This document shows positions 20,918 through 30,551 of a stretch of DNA of 64,000 nucleotides, in pieces. The stretch covers positions 1,302,001 through 1,366,000 of the forward strand of contig NC_054689.1 of the NCBI RefSeq assembly GCF_011074885.1, given 5' to 3'. The DNA is from Brettanomyces bruxellensis. Taxonomy: Eukaryota > Ascomycota > Pichiomycetes > Pichiales > Pichiaceae. The translations under genes were made by a program, and so were the position numbers. The notes under the pieces were generated by a model, which ran no database searches, had not been told where the DNA came from, and worked only from the letters and a program-made list of their open reading frames with translations. Position 1 is the first letter of the stretch. Each line of letters opens with the position of its first letter.

Positions 20918-21598
20918 ATGGTTCTTTGTGGTGGTTCATCAAAGCCAATCCAGCGGAAAATTGTCATTCTAGGTGATGGTGCATGTGGTAAGACATCACT
21001 TCTAAACGTGTTCACAAGGGGATATTTCCCACATGTTTATGAGCCAACGGTTTTTGAGAATTACATGCATGATATTTTCATAGATGGAAAGCAGGTTCAA
21101 CTCTCGCTTTGGGATACTGCAGGTCAAGAAGAATTTGATAAGTTAAGATCGCTATCCTATAATGATACCGATTGTGTGATCCTCTGTTTCTCTGTTGATT
21201 CCCCAGACTCGCTTCAAAACGTCAAAAACAAGTGGGTGAACGAAGTTTTGGAACATTGCGAAGGTATTCAGATGGTTCTTGTGGCATTAAAGGCTGATTT
21301 AAGGCAAACTGAGGATGAAGACAGATCTACAGCAGGAATTAACAGCCCGATGGATGCCCAGCAACAGCAATTTGGTACCAGTGCATATAACAGCGAGGGT
21401 ATGCTTAAGAAGCTCGTGTCATATGAGGAAGGTTTAGCAATGGCCAAGAAAATTGGAGCTGTGAGGTATTTGGAGTGCTCCTCTATTAAGAAGAGAGGTG
21501 TCAATGAAGTTTTCACAGAGGCTGCTAGAGTTGCTCTTGCGTCAAAATCTAAAGCTGATGAAGAGCAGTCTAGTTCCGGCGGTTGTGTGATTATGTGA
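20918..21598 (+). CDS. RHO3: Rho-type small GTPase RHO3
   Basis: Encodes 226 aa from MVLCGGSSKPIQRKIVILGDG; the in-frame extension to 20840 is leader. P-loop GDGACGKT at 19-26, switch I YFPHVYEPTVFENY, DTAGQ at 66-70, LVALKADL as the guanine-specificity motif, and the C-terminal prenylation box CVIM. The sequence around FENYMHDIFIDGKQVQLSLWDTAGQEEFDKLRSLSY is Rho3-specific rather than Rho1/Cdc42. A Gln/Ser-rich insertion between residues ~135 and 165 (INSPMDAQQQQFG) replaces the Asn-rich insertion of S. cerevisiae Rho3. Rho3 acts at the plasma membrane in exocytosis and actin polarity. Confidence 0.95.
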   Translation: MVLCGGSSKPIQRKIVILGDGACGKTSLLNVFTRGYFPHVYEPTVFENYMHDIFIDGKQVQLSLWDTAGQEEFDKLRSLSYNDTDCVILCFSVDSPDSLQNVKNKWVNEVLEHCEGIQMVLVALKADLRQTEDEDRSTAGINSPMDAQQQQFGTSAYNSEGMLKKLVSYEEGLAMAKKIGAVRYLECSSIKKRGVNEVFTEAARVALASKSKADEEQSSSGGCVIM

Positions 21599-22151
21599 GT
21601 TTTACATTCCCCAAGTTTGAGTTGAGATGATTAAAGTTCGTTTTATGTTTTGTTCTGTTTTGTTTCCCACCTTTGCTGCTATTTTTACTTTTCCATGTTT
21701 ATTTCTGTCGTTGACAGACAATTTGTCGCTTTTGCTTGATTCATACATATTCTCTTACCTTAATAGTCTTCTTCGAATACCGCTTCTTATAGGATTGCAA
21801 GCTTCAAGGACTTACTTACATTCTTGATGGATGCTCTCCACATTTTTCCCCCTTTATGTTGATCCTTTCATCATCTCTTTTTTAAACATGGGCATTGTGT
21901 TAAACATACTGGCTACTGCACATTAGTTGGATCCTTACATTTTTCATTTTTATTTCTTTCCATCTTTATTCTCTCCATCTTCTGTTGTTATCTGTTAATG
22001 CCGAGCCTTTAAGACTCCGCTATTTTACTGCTTTAGCCTCTTTCTCTCTTTTCACTGCCAAATTACCTTCTAGAAATTGTTTAATACTTTACATCCCCCT
22101 CAGTTTGCAAGTTTAGTCTTATGTTACCATTCTATTTAATTAATACTCTCC
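21599..22151. other. Convergent 3' region RHO3/membrane-protein gene
   Basis: 552 bp of T-rich sequence between two converging genes. It is consistent with long 3' ends; no gene seen. Confidence 0.5.
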
Positions 22152-23252
22152 TCAAACGACGCTCTTCCCGTTTTGTGTAAGTATATCCCGATATTTATAT
22201 TGGCCTGCTTTTTTATCCTTTTGCTGGTTATAGCTGAATATCGTACTGTTATTGGCTGATCTCATTGATTCTTCTGCAGCCTCCTGGCGATAAAATGTAG
22301 AATTCCTCGACACATTTCCTAAAAGCGCACTAGTATCGGCATTCATAGGTCTTTGTCTTGATCTTCTGATTGGACTGGAACGTAGTCCAGTACTCGGTAG
22401 CATATCGGCATTGTACGAAGTATCGTTATAAGATTCAAACATTGAATGGTTCTGCACATTAGAATCCACTTTGCTTGTATCATCCTCCGCAAATGATCCA
22501 TTAGGTTCGTCTGCTGGCAATTCACCTGTTGAGATAAATTCATCAAGAATTATGCTACTTAGTGTTTTTTTGTGGAAGTGCTTCTTGTGGTTCGGAATTG
22601 CCACGGTTTTTTGAGTGGCTGCTTTGTCCGGTTCCGCAAGTGAATAATATGCAGTGGATCCCGATGTTGAAGATGCTCTTCCGTTTGCGTTTTCGTTACT
22701 TGAAGATATATATGATTGAGTACCACTCAGTTGCAACTGAAAGACGGAACCGGTATTAATCGATTTATTTTCCGTAGAGCGAGGAATTTCCATCGAACTT
22801 CTGGCCAAACCAATCAATTCGGCAGGCTCAGGATCAAACCTCTCTTGAGAAGTAAAGAAAGAAACTTCTCCTGTCTCTTTTGATTTTTGATTTAGCAAAG
22901 TGTTTGTAGACTTTGCAAAACTAACACCAGTCGTTGTAGGAACCAGAGTTGGAGCTTGTTCCAGGTCAAAGATATGACTCTGAGTAATCTTAGGCTCGTA
23001 CATATCTTCAAAAGGTGGCGCTCTCTTTGCTTGCCATTTAGCTCTAAGTTTAATAAATAGAATGTAGAGAAGATAGAGCACAAATATTGCTCCAATGGCT
23101 GGAAGTATGATCATGTATAGTGATCCTTGATGACTTGAGTTGTGATCTATAAACGGGCTATCTGCAGCTTTTGGTATGTATGTAGGAGTGCTGTATTTTG
23201 TAGACAGTGTTTTATGACTGCTACTTGTGCCAGAGCTCGAACTTTGAGCCAT
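22152..23252 (-). CDS. Single-pass membrane protein (PRM5/CSI2-like layout)
   Basis: Encodes 366 aa. There is no cleavable signal peptide: a ~45-residue Ser/Thr-rich N-terminus precedes one membrane span (about 47-67, MIILPAIGAIFVLYLLYILF) and a basic stop-transfer (IKLRAKWQAKR). The ~290-residue cytoplasmic tail is Ser/Asn-rich and carries PPFEDMYEP just after the membrane and RSSPIRRSRQRP near the end. Such an outside-in protein with a short Ser/Thr ectodomain resembles the S. cerevisiae cell-wall and cell-surface proteins Prm5, Ynl058c and Csi2. I could not align it with confidence, so no symbol is given. It is divergent from ATP11. Confidence 0.75.
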   Translation of the reverse strand: MAQSSSSGTSSSHKTLSTKYSTPTYIPKAADSPFIDHNSSHQGSLYMIILPAIGAIFVLYLLYILFIKLRAKWQAKRAPPFEDMYEPKITQSHIFDLEQAPTLVPTTTGVSFAKSTNTLLNQKSKETGEVSFFTSQERFDPEPAELIGLARSSMEIPRSTENKSINTGSVFQLQLSGTQSYISSSNENANGRASSTSGSTAYYSLAEPDKAATQKTVAIPNHKKHFHKKTLSSIILDEFISTGELPADEPNGSFAEDDTSKVDSNVQNHSMFESYNDTSYNADMLPSTGLRSSPIRRSRQRPMNADTSALLGNVSRNSTFYRQEAAEESMRSANNSTIFSYNQQKDKKAGQYKYRDILTQNGKSVV

Positions 23253-23884
23253 ATTGCCTTCTTATCTTTGCTCTTTTGTTAGGTCTGCAACTTCCTAATT
23301 TTAGGTTATACCTAGCCAATCCCAGCAGCTTCTTTTCCAGCAGAATATTTAAATTTAACGGGTAACCGGGTATCGGGTTATTTGCTACCTCTCTGATATC
23401 TTATTCGTGGTAAATATTTTTAAAACTATATTCCTACTTTACAAATATTTTTTTAAGATTTCTTCTCTTTCTATAAAAATAGCTTTAAATATGAACTTCC
23501 TTTTACAGCTTTAACAGGTTCTGTTTATGTTTTTCCTTATTAAGAAATTTATATTTCATCCATAAAGAATGGGGGAATCATGTTCGTCAAATTTCTCTTT
23601 TCACATTACTACATGACTGAATCTTGCTCATTAAATGTCTTTTCTGTCAAGTTGTTGTTTCGATTTCAGCACTAGTTAAACTAAGGTATTTCAATGTGAA
23701 TAGTTATAATTCTATCTTTGCATTTCATTCTTCAAGCCGGAGTCCAGAGGCGTTTTGGTGTACGGGTGTTTTTCATTATCCATGAAAAAATACGTGCAGA
23801 GGATATTTGGTACATTATCTTCGATGCGTTTGTATGATTCACTGCAAGCCAGTTTAAACTAAATTTTTCCAAGGGGCAAATAAT
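23253..23884. other. Divergent promoter region membrane-protein gene/ATP11
   Basis: 632 bp, AT-rich. GGGTAACCGGGTATCGGGTTA (23360-23380) contains repeated GGGT words near the minus-strand gene. No gene or RNA identified. Confidence 0.45.
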
Positions 23885-24865
23885 ATGAGTTTTCTTAGAT
23901 ATAGAAGGGCTACCGTAATTGCATATTCCTTTTTTAAAAGATGTTATGCACGTCCAGTTGAAGTTCGGTTTGTCCAATCAAATGCCAAACAGCAAAATGA
24001 TGTTCTTGAAAGATACAAGGAAAAGTTAGAGAGAAAGGCTAAAGAGCAGGGTCTCAAAGATCTGAGCGAATTGAAAACAAAGATGAAAAACGAGATTGAT
24101 AAGAAAAAACGGGAATTTAGCAAGGTTGATCCGCTTGAGGAATTGCAAGATTTTGAAAAAGCGCAGAAGCTGAAAGCTGTGCTTGAAGGAAAGAAAGGCC
24201 CAAAAAAAGATCTTGGTGAGATCAATCCAGGTATACCAAAACGGCCATATAAGACTCTTGATGATTATGTGAAGCTTGATCTATTCAAAAATCTTCCTCC
24301 AACCCAGATCGGGTTGGTTTGGAGAGCCAGGTTTCAAACGAAAGAGCGTACACTATGTGCAGTTGTTGATAGTAGCAGCTACGACAAAATGTATCACTAT
24401 GCCATAAACAATCCAAGATTTATTCTTCCACTTCCGAAGGAAGATGCACAGGTGGAAAAAGCGAAAGACCACAACTCCAGTAATAATGGTCGTACACCTG
24501 TGGAGATGCATTTTATTCAATGGGCACCTGTTGGAAAAGACACTCTTCACTTGATGATTACATCTTTGGCAGCATTCAAATTACACAAAGAATACACAAA
24601 GCCACATACAACGGTTTCTTTCCACAGTGAACTAAAAGATTCGAAGGGATTAGTTTTGATGAATGGTCAAGTAGATAAAGAAGCAGCTGTAAGTTTAAAG
24701 GATGTCCGATTGCTTCTGTTGAATCTACAAAGATTTTATGGTGCTATGGGAGATTCCACTGATATAAGCCAGCAAAGAATCAAGTTAGTTCACGATTTCA
24801 ACCAGGGGTCGGGTGAATTTGATATTGAAAAGTTCTTAGAGCTTTCTGAGTCTATGGAGAATTGA
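23885..24865 (+). CDS. ATP11: Mitochondrial F1-ATPase assembly chaperone ATP11
   Basis: Encodes 326 aa. The basic N-terminus (MSFLRYRRATVIAYSFFKRCYARP) is a plausible mitochondrial presequence. A charged coiled segment (about 40-110) follows, then the ATP11 core: LDDYVKLDLFKNLPPTQIGLVWRARF, HYAINNPRFILPLP, EMHFIQW, and a C-terminal TVSFHSELKDSKGLVLMNGQVD. Atp11 binds free F1 beta subunit in the matrix and prevents its aggregation. Length matches S. cerevisiae Atp11 (318 aa). Confidence 0.95.
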   Translation: MSFLRYRRATVIAYSFFKRCYARPVEVRFVQSNAKQQNDVLERYKEKLERKAKEQGLKDLSELKTKMKNEIDKKKREFSKVDPLEELQDFEKAQKLKAVLEGKKGPKKDLGEINPGIPKRPYKTLDDYVKLDLFKNLPPTQIGLVWRARFQTKERTLCAVVDSSSYDKMYHYAINNPRFILPLPKEDAQVEKAKDHNSSNNGRTPVEMHFIQWAPVGKDTLHLMITSLAAFKLHKEYTKPHTTVSFHSELKDSKGLVLMNGQVDKEAAVSLKDVRLLLLNLQRFYGAMGDSTDISQQRIKLVHDFNQGSGEFDIEKFLELSESMEN

Positions 24866-25147
24866 CTTTAATTGTTAATATGTTCCTATACATAGTTATT
24901 TATACACTAATACTAAGATAAATTCGAGTGAAATAAATCCCCCGCAAATTTCCTTTCCTCGGCATCATCTCATCACACATAATTTTTCAACAGAGGAACT
25001 TTTTTTTTCTCCCCGAGGATGTGACTGATTCTGCAAAAGGAGACAGACCTAAACATTAATACTTGTATGTTTCCTTTTCGTAAAAGCGTTTATTGATTGG
25101 TTGTAGGTAGTACTTCTGCAGAGAAAAAAAATCTCTATTTCACTGAA

Positions 25148-26205
25148 ATGGTTGAAATCAAAGTTGCTTATTTGGGACCACCTGGAACGTATTCTCATCA
25201 GGTAAGCAAAAATTAGCGTTTTACTTACATCACAACCTAGCATTGCCTTACTAACAGAAATTGATTACTTTATAGGCTGCCCGACAACAATTCGAACCGT
25301 ATTCTATTGAAAACGAGTCGATCAATGTTCTATATCTTCCACAGCCCAGTATTTCTGGATGCTTTAAGGCGATTGGTGCAGGTCTTTGTGATTACTCATT
25401 AATACCGTTTGAGAATACATCCAATGGCCAAGTTGTACTTTCATATGATTTGTTTAGAGACTGGTTTGTTGAGGCATCTCACAAAAATTCAGAAGAGTTT
25501 ACGGAACCGCAATTTGAGGTTGTTGCAGAACAGTTTGTCGCTATTCATCATAATCTAATCAGTTATGGGTCTGATCTTAAAGATATCGAGAGAATATATT
25601 CGCATCCACAGGTTTGGTCTCAATGCAACAAGTTTTTAGACCATCTGGATGATATTGTTGACCATAAAATTGAAAGGATTGATGTTTCATCAACTTCAAA
25701 AGCAGTCTCAGTTCTTTCAGATATAAAGAGTAAAGCTGAAAGGAAAAAATGTGCGGCAATAGCATCAGCCATGGCCAGTGAGGTTCACGGCGTTCCTATA
25801 GTGAAGACAAGTGTTGAGGATTTTCAGGGAAATACAACGAGATTTTTAGTACTTGGAAAGAAGAAGAATAGTCCAGTAAAAATCAATCCGATAGTTAACA
25901 AAAAGCTTTCTCCAATGAAAGTTACGCTTCTCACGTTCGTGATCAAGAACAATGATAACTTTGGAAGTCTATGCAACATTCTCCAAGTATTCAAACAGCA
26001 TAATCTTAATCTCCAAACAATCACCACACGACCTTCGGTTATAAGCCCATGGAGATATGTCTTTTTCGTTGAAGTATGGTATACGGAGGAATTATCTGCT
26101 GCCTTAATTGAATTACGAAGTATGGTTCTCAGTCTTACCGTGATTGGTTCATTCTACCGAGCGAAAAAGTTCTTTGAAATGATTTCGTCGTCTTCCCAGG
26201 AATGA
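25148..26205 (+). CDS. PHA2: Prephenate dehydratase PHA2 (two exons)
   Basis: Spliced from exon 1 (25148-25201, 18 codons) and exon 2 (25276-26205), giving 327 aa (S. cerevisiae Pha2 is 334). Exon 1 ends ...LGPPGTYSHQ and exon 2 begins AARQQFEPYS, reconstituting the catalytic-domain start GPxGTYSHQAA exactly. Later motifs: DYSLIPFENTSNGQV (substrate binding), STSKAVSVL, CAAIASAMAS, TTRFLVLGKK, then an ACT regulatory domain (VTLLTFVIKNNDNFGSLCNILQVF) for phenylalanine feedback. It converts prephenate to phenylpyruvate in phenylalanine synthesis. Exon 2 alone has no ATG near the start of homology, so the intron is needed. Confidence 0.95.
25202..25275 (+). other. PHA2 intron (74 nt)
   Basis: 5' splice site GTAAGC, canonical branch point TACTAAC at 25249-25255, 3' splice site TATAG ending at 25275. 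It sits in phase 0 after codon 18, and removal restores the conserved TYSHQAA motif. Confidence 0.93.
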
Positions 26206-27459
26206 TCCAGAAATTTAAAGAGCCATTTCCATTTGAAAGATTATGAAGTTTACATGTTAATGGAAAATAGTCAATAGAAATTATAAAGAAAATGGCTGTG
26301 CGGCCGACTACCTTCGAGCAAAATGTGCTTATAGAGTAAATTTACATTTTTGGTTGGATAAGTCTGGCCTTATATATAAACTGCACCCTTTAGGCATTGG
26401 AATGGAATGTAAGATTGTGTAGGATGATAATTTCAACTTTCTGGGCAGAGTTGGATCGGCACATGGGAGTTTTTCACTGTTACATCATCAAACAATTATA
26501 CGTGAAATCGATATTTCTTAAGGGGTGAAAAGTCGCAGCAAGAACCAAATCCTAGAGCGGATGAATAAGGAAGAGCATAGGAAGAAAGCCGGTAAATGAT
26601 AAATAAGAGAAGAAAAATAGAGAACATCAGAAGAAAATGTTAGCTTTGTTAGTTCTAGATTTTCCACTTGAAGAAGAAATGTTAAAGCCATCATAAACAA
26701 AATAACATTGATCTATTGTTGGCAGCTTACTTTATTAGAATGAGACAGCCATCAGGAACATCGATTCTATTCAGAAGCAGACGGAATACAACCACTTCGT
26801 AGTTTGTTTACGTCAGAGTTCGAAAAATGATCTATGAATGTGAATTTAAGTATTCGATGGAAGTCAAATTCTGGGATCGAACATCTTTTTTTTTTCGCTT
26901 GCACACGTCATACATGCGAAGTGCACAATAGATCATGTGAGGGAGTAATATGGCTAGTTTCCTTGTATTCCCGCATTAGGCTCGGGCCCTCTAAAATTTC
27001 TTTGTCTAACAGTAAATTTTGGTGCCAATATTGATGCGAGGAAGACCAAACAAACAAACTATGTACCCGCCACGCTAATTCCCCTTAATGGGCCCAGCAC
27101 ATTTTTTCATTGATTGTTTCTTAGGAGGAAAGTCGCGCTTTTCACTAGCCCTGTTTAGCCCAGGTATTTCCCCCTTCAGAAAAGTTTCCCACTATTGGGG
27201 TACATGTCCCCGAGCGCGTTTTTTTTTTCCATTCAATTATGAAGCATCACAAAGCAGTGTTGCACTTCCAATAACTCCATATGCGTTATTTTATTAATAT
27301 ATATATAATGTCGTTGAATCAGCAATGATTTCATTTGATGTGATGCAGCCGTCTTATTACTTCTAGGCCAAAGCCAAAGCATCTCCAAAGTTTTCTCTCC
27401 CAATTCCAAAGGTTTTTACCACCGATTAAATACCAACTCATATTCTCTCCTTTATCATC
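26206..27459. other. Intergenic region PHA2-PRY gene
   Basis: 1.25 kb with no credible gene. The right half is the promoter of the secreted CAP gene and includes a TATA-rich segment at 27290-27310 about 150 bp before its ATG. Small open frames here lack conserved composition. Confidence 0.5.
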
Positions 27460-28272
27460 ATGAAGTTTTCATCTGTGGTCCTATGCTCTGTTTTGGTCCA
27501 GTTAGCCAGTGCTGCACCAGTGTTCGTGACCGATTTTGTCACTCAAATGGTTACCGTGACTGTCATGGCTCACCAGGATGTTAGTACTACAACTACCACC
27601 ACTAGTCCTGCATCAACTACTACTTCTAGTTCTGCTAGTACTGTCGTTACTACTAGCTCAACTGTATGGTCCGATGCCACCACTTCGACCTCAACTTTCC
27701 AGGATTTGACCACTTCATCATCCTCATATACCCCAGCTACATCGAAAGGAAATGCAGCCACCACTTTATCTACAATCATTACTTCTTCTGCAGCACCAAC
27801 CACCTCTTCTGCCACAACCACTTCTTCTACAGCTGCCACTTCCTCATCCTCGTCTTCTTCCTCAGTCTCGACTTTCCAGCAGACCATGATAGACACACAC
27901 AATGCTAAAAGAGCCCTTCACCAAGCTGGTGATCTCACATGGGATAGCACACTCGAGAGCTATGCCCAGGACTATGCCGACAAGTATGACTGTTCAGGCA
28001 CCTTGACCCACTCCGGTGGTCCTTACGGTGAGAATTTAGCAGTTGGTTATTCTTCAGATGGTGCTGTTGAAGCTTGGTATGATGAAGGTAACGATTATGA
28101 TTACTCTTCATGTTCTACATACGATCATTTCACACAGGTCGTTTGGAAGTCAACCACCAAACTCGGATGCGGTATCAAGCACTGTGGTGGATCCGTTGGT
28201 GATTACATCATCTGCTCTTACAATCCTGCCGGAAACTACATCGGTGAGTGCACTGAGAACGTTTTGCCATGA
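27460..28272 (+). CDS. Secreted CAP-superfamily protein, PRY1/PRY2 type
   Basis: Encodes 270 aa. A cleavable signal peptide (MKFSSVVLCSVLVQLASA) is followed by a ~110-residue Ser/Thr-rich stalk likely to be O-mannosylated. The CAP domain spans about 142-266: MIDTHNAKRALHQAGDLTWD, the His-containing LTHSGGPYGENLAVGY, and DHFTQVVWKSTTKLGCG, then YIICSYNPAGNYIGE. The paired His and Glu residues of the CAP cavity are present. Yeast Pry proteins bind and export sterols and fatty acids. No GPI signal is seen at the C-terminus, which argues for a Pry1/Pry2-like soluble form rather than Pry3; I cannot choose between PRY1 and PRY2. Confidence 0.93.
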   Translation: MKFSSVVLCSVLVQLASAAPVFVTDFVTQMVTVTVMAHQDVSTTTTTTSPASTTTSSSASTVVTTSSTVWSDATTSTSTFQDLTTSSSSYTPATSKGNAATTLSTIITSSAAPTTSSATTTSSTAATSSSSSSSSVSTFQQTMIDTHNAKRALHQAGDLTWDSTLESYAQDYADKYDCSGTLTHSGGPYGENLAVGYSSDGAVEAWYDEGNDYDYSSCSTYDHFTQVVWKSTTKLGCGIKHCGGSVGDYIICSYNPAGNYIGECTENVLP

Positions 28273-29102
28273 TGCTGTTCTCGTTCTGTTCCATTTGTGT
28301 TTCCTTTTTCTGCTTCTTTCGATGTTTTTGTTCTCTGTTTCTAGAAGTCTAGTTTCCAGTGTCATTGCAGTGGTTCCTGCTGTTTTTTTTCATTCGTCAT
28401 ATTACTCTTCCTTTCTATAGGTTGGGTGCTTTCAAGCCATTCACATGGCCTGCGCCTCATTATTTCTCTTATTCTCGATAGCATTTTCAAGTTCATGGAT
28501 GGATATTTTCAAATTAAATGTATTTCGTCGTAGTCTTTTTTACATTCCCGTTAGGTAGTTCGCATTATTAAAAAAAGGCGTTGTGGTCCACTGCACTTTC
28601 AAATCACATCAGATACCGCAATTTTTACCGATTACTTGGCTGTTTGGCAATCGACCGGTTGGTTTATTGCATTAGGTGTCATGTTCTACATATATATATT
28701 TTATCCTAAGGTGTTTTTATAAATTCACTGCTTAATTGTAGCCGTTCATGACCTTTTGTTGGAAACTTTTTTCCAACAAAATCCTATAATTCCTGCTTGC
28801 CAACCAGCATATCCCGATGTATCGATCAATTGGGATCGAATGCCCGGTCTTTTAACGTCCCAAAATAATTAACCGAGATCCGAGGTTGTTGTTTTTTTTC
28901 TCTCCCACACCTTCCGTTCATCGCGTAATATGCGGTTCGGACACAATGTGCAATTTGTAGATTCTTCTTCCCAAAAGGTAATCGTACATTTGTATTCTTC
29001 TCACTCGTACAACATTTTTGAGTCTTAACGCATTATCTTTCGCAAAGACGCCCCCAATTGCTGTCATATCTTTTCTAAAAATATATCCTTTCTCTACTTA
29101 AA
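28273..29102. other. Intergenic region PRY gene-CST26
   Basis: 830 bp containing the terminator of the CAP gene and the CST26 promoter. It holds a perfect 12-bp hairpin (28754-28781) and nearby shorter inverted words (CGATCAATTGGGATCG around 28823). No gene seen. Confidence 0.5.
28754..28781. repeat. Perfect inverted repeat, 12-bp arms, 4-nt loop
   Basis: TTTTGTTGGAAA (28754-28765), loop CTTT, then TTTCCAACAAAA (28770-28781). All 12 pairs match. It lies ~480 bp after the PRY gene and ~320 bp before CST26. Confidence 0.85.
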
Positions 29103-30350
29103 ATGAGAAGAGCATCAAATCCGTTTCATCCCAAGATGAAGTCCTCACAGATCGATGATAAAAAGGAGATAAAATCTGAATCACCATACAGTACAATACC
29201 AGCACCAAGAAAGAAGAGAGCTACAATGTTCCAAATTGCTCGCTTGGTTTATCTCCTTTTGGTGTTTGTTACCGGCTGTACATCCATCGTTTCATCCCAG
29301 CTAATCATATTACTTCTTTTCCATAATGATATTCGACGCAAGAATATGCTCCTGCGATTTACAAAACAGAATTTCCTAGTTCTGCTTGTTTATTTAACGA
29401 GCAAAGTATCACCCACCGAGCTGATTTTAACATTCGGTGACTCTCCATTGTTGAATAATGCGGTGCACACGGATCCAAAAACCAAACGGCACACGTTTAA
29501 TCTTGATAATCATGCAATTGTCATTGCTAACCACCAGATATATTCTGATTGGGTCTTCGTTTGGTTTATTGCCTACCTTAACAAATGTGCTGATCAGATC
29601 TTTATTGTCATGAAGAAGTCTTTGGAAAAATTGCCTGTGCTAGGTTTTGGAATGAGAAATTATAATTTTGTGTTTCTCAGTAGAAATTGGGCCAGAGACA
29701 GAGATTACATGGTGCAGTCTTTCTGGAAGGTTGCAACTGTTGGTCAAAAATGCTGGCTTTTGATATTTCCTGAAGGAACAAATTTAAGTACAACGACATA
29801 TTCTAAGTCTTCGAAATATGCAGAGAAAGTTCATATGAAGCCAACGCAAAATGTTCTTCTTCCGCGTGCAAGGGGCCTTTATTTAGCATGCAAGAATCTT
29901 GGATCTACAACCAGGACTCTTTATGATTTGACCATTGGTTATAGTGGTCATTCTTCCGAAAAGATGGCTCAAGATGTTTATACATTATCCAGTACTTATC
30001 TCTTTGGACACGGTCCAAAAAGCATAAGCATTCACATTGATGCTATAGATATTCAACACGACATACCTGAGGTGGATTTTAGTGGGATTTCTACTAATAT
30101 TGGCGTCAATGAGGAGGAGGAAGAGATTGAACGATTCGGAAATTGGTTGAATAATCGTTGGTATAAAAAGGACCAGCTGATGAAGCAATATTATGAAACA
30201 GGAAAGTTTGAAAACCCACGGGGAAAGGAGTGTAGAATGCAATTGAAATTAGCAACAAGCTTTGAATTGCTTAACGTGTATCTTATTCCACTGCTTGCTT
30301 ATGTCTTTGGTGTAATTATCTATAAGATGGTTCACTATTTGCTTCATTGA
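29103..30350 (+). CDS. CST26: Lysophospholipid acyltransferase CST26/PSI1 family
   Basis: Encodes 415 aa. A hydrophobic segment at ~45-75 anchors the protein. The PlsC catalytic motif NHQIYSD is at 143-149, followed by IVMKKSLEKLPVLGFGMRNYNFVFLSRNWARD and the glycerol-phosphate motif FPEGTNLS at 222-229. YDLTIGYSG and a C-terminal hydrophobic segment complete the match to S. cerevisiae Cst26/Psi1 (NHQIYTDW, KKSLASIPILGFGMRNF, FPEGTNLSADT). The related paralogue YDR018C is also possible. Psi1 puts stearate at sn-1 of phosphatidylinositol in the ER/lipid particle. It converges with MUK1. Confidence 0.92.
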   Translation: MRRASNPFHPKMKSSQIDDKKEIKSESPYSTIPAPRKKRATMFQIARLVYLLLVFVTGCTSIVSSQLIILLLFHNDIRRKNMLLRFTKQNFLVLLVYLTSKVSPTELILTFGDSPLLNNAVHTDPKTKRHTFNLDNHAIVIANHQIYSDWVFVWFIAYLNKCADQIFIVMKKSLEKLPVLGFGMRNYNFVFLSRNWARDRDYMVQSFWKVATVGQKCWLLIFPEGTNLSTTTYSKSSKYAEKVHMKPTQNVLLPRARGLYLACKNLGSTTRTLYDLTIGYSGHSSEKMAQDVYTLSSTYLFGHGPKSISIHIDAIDIQHDIPEVDFSGISTNIGVNEEEEEIERFGNWLNNRWYKKDQLMKQYYETGKFENPRGKECRMQLKLATSFELLNVYLIPLLAYVFGVIIYKMVHYLLH

Positions 30351-30551
30351 TTACAACTTTCCCTAATTCACCCACATTGGATATCATGCCATTTATATCG
30401 TTTTCCCCTGTTACTGAATTATTTCTAGATGTTTTTTCATTATCCGCATTCACATTTCTTATCCTAGGTTTAATTAAAAACTATATAAATGCAAAATAGA
30501 ATATGCCCCGCCCGCTGGGACTTTATAAATAGCTCTAGGTAGTAGAACTAA

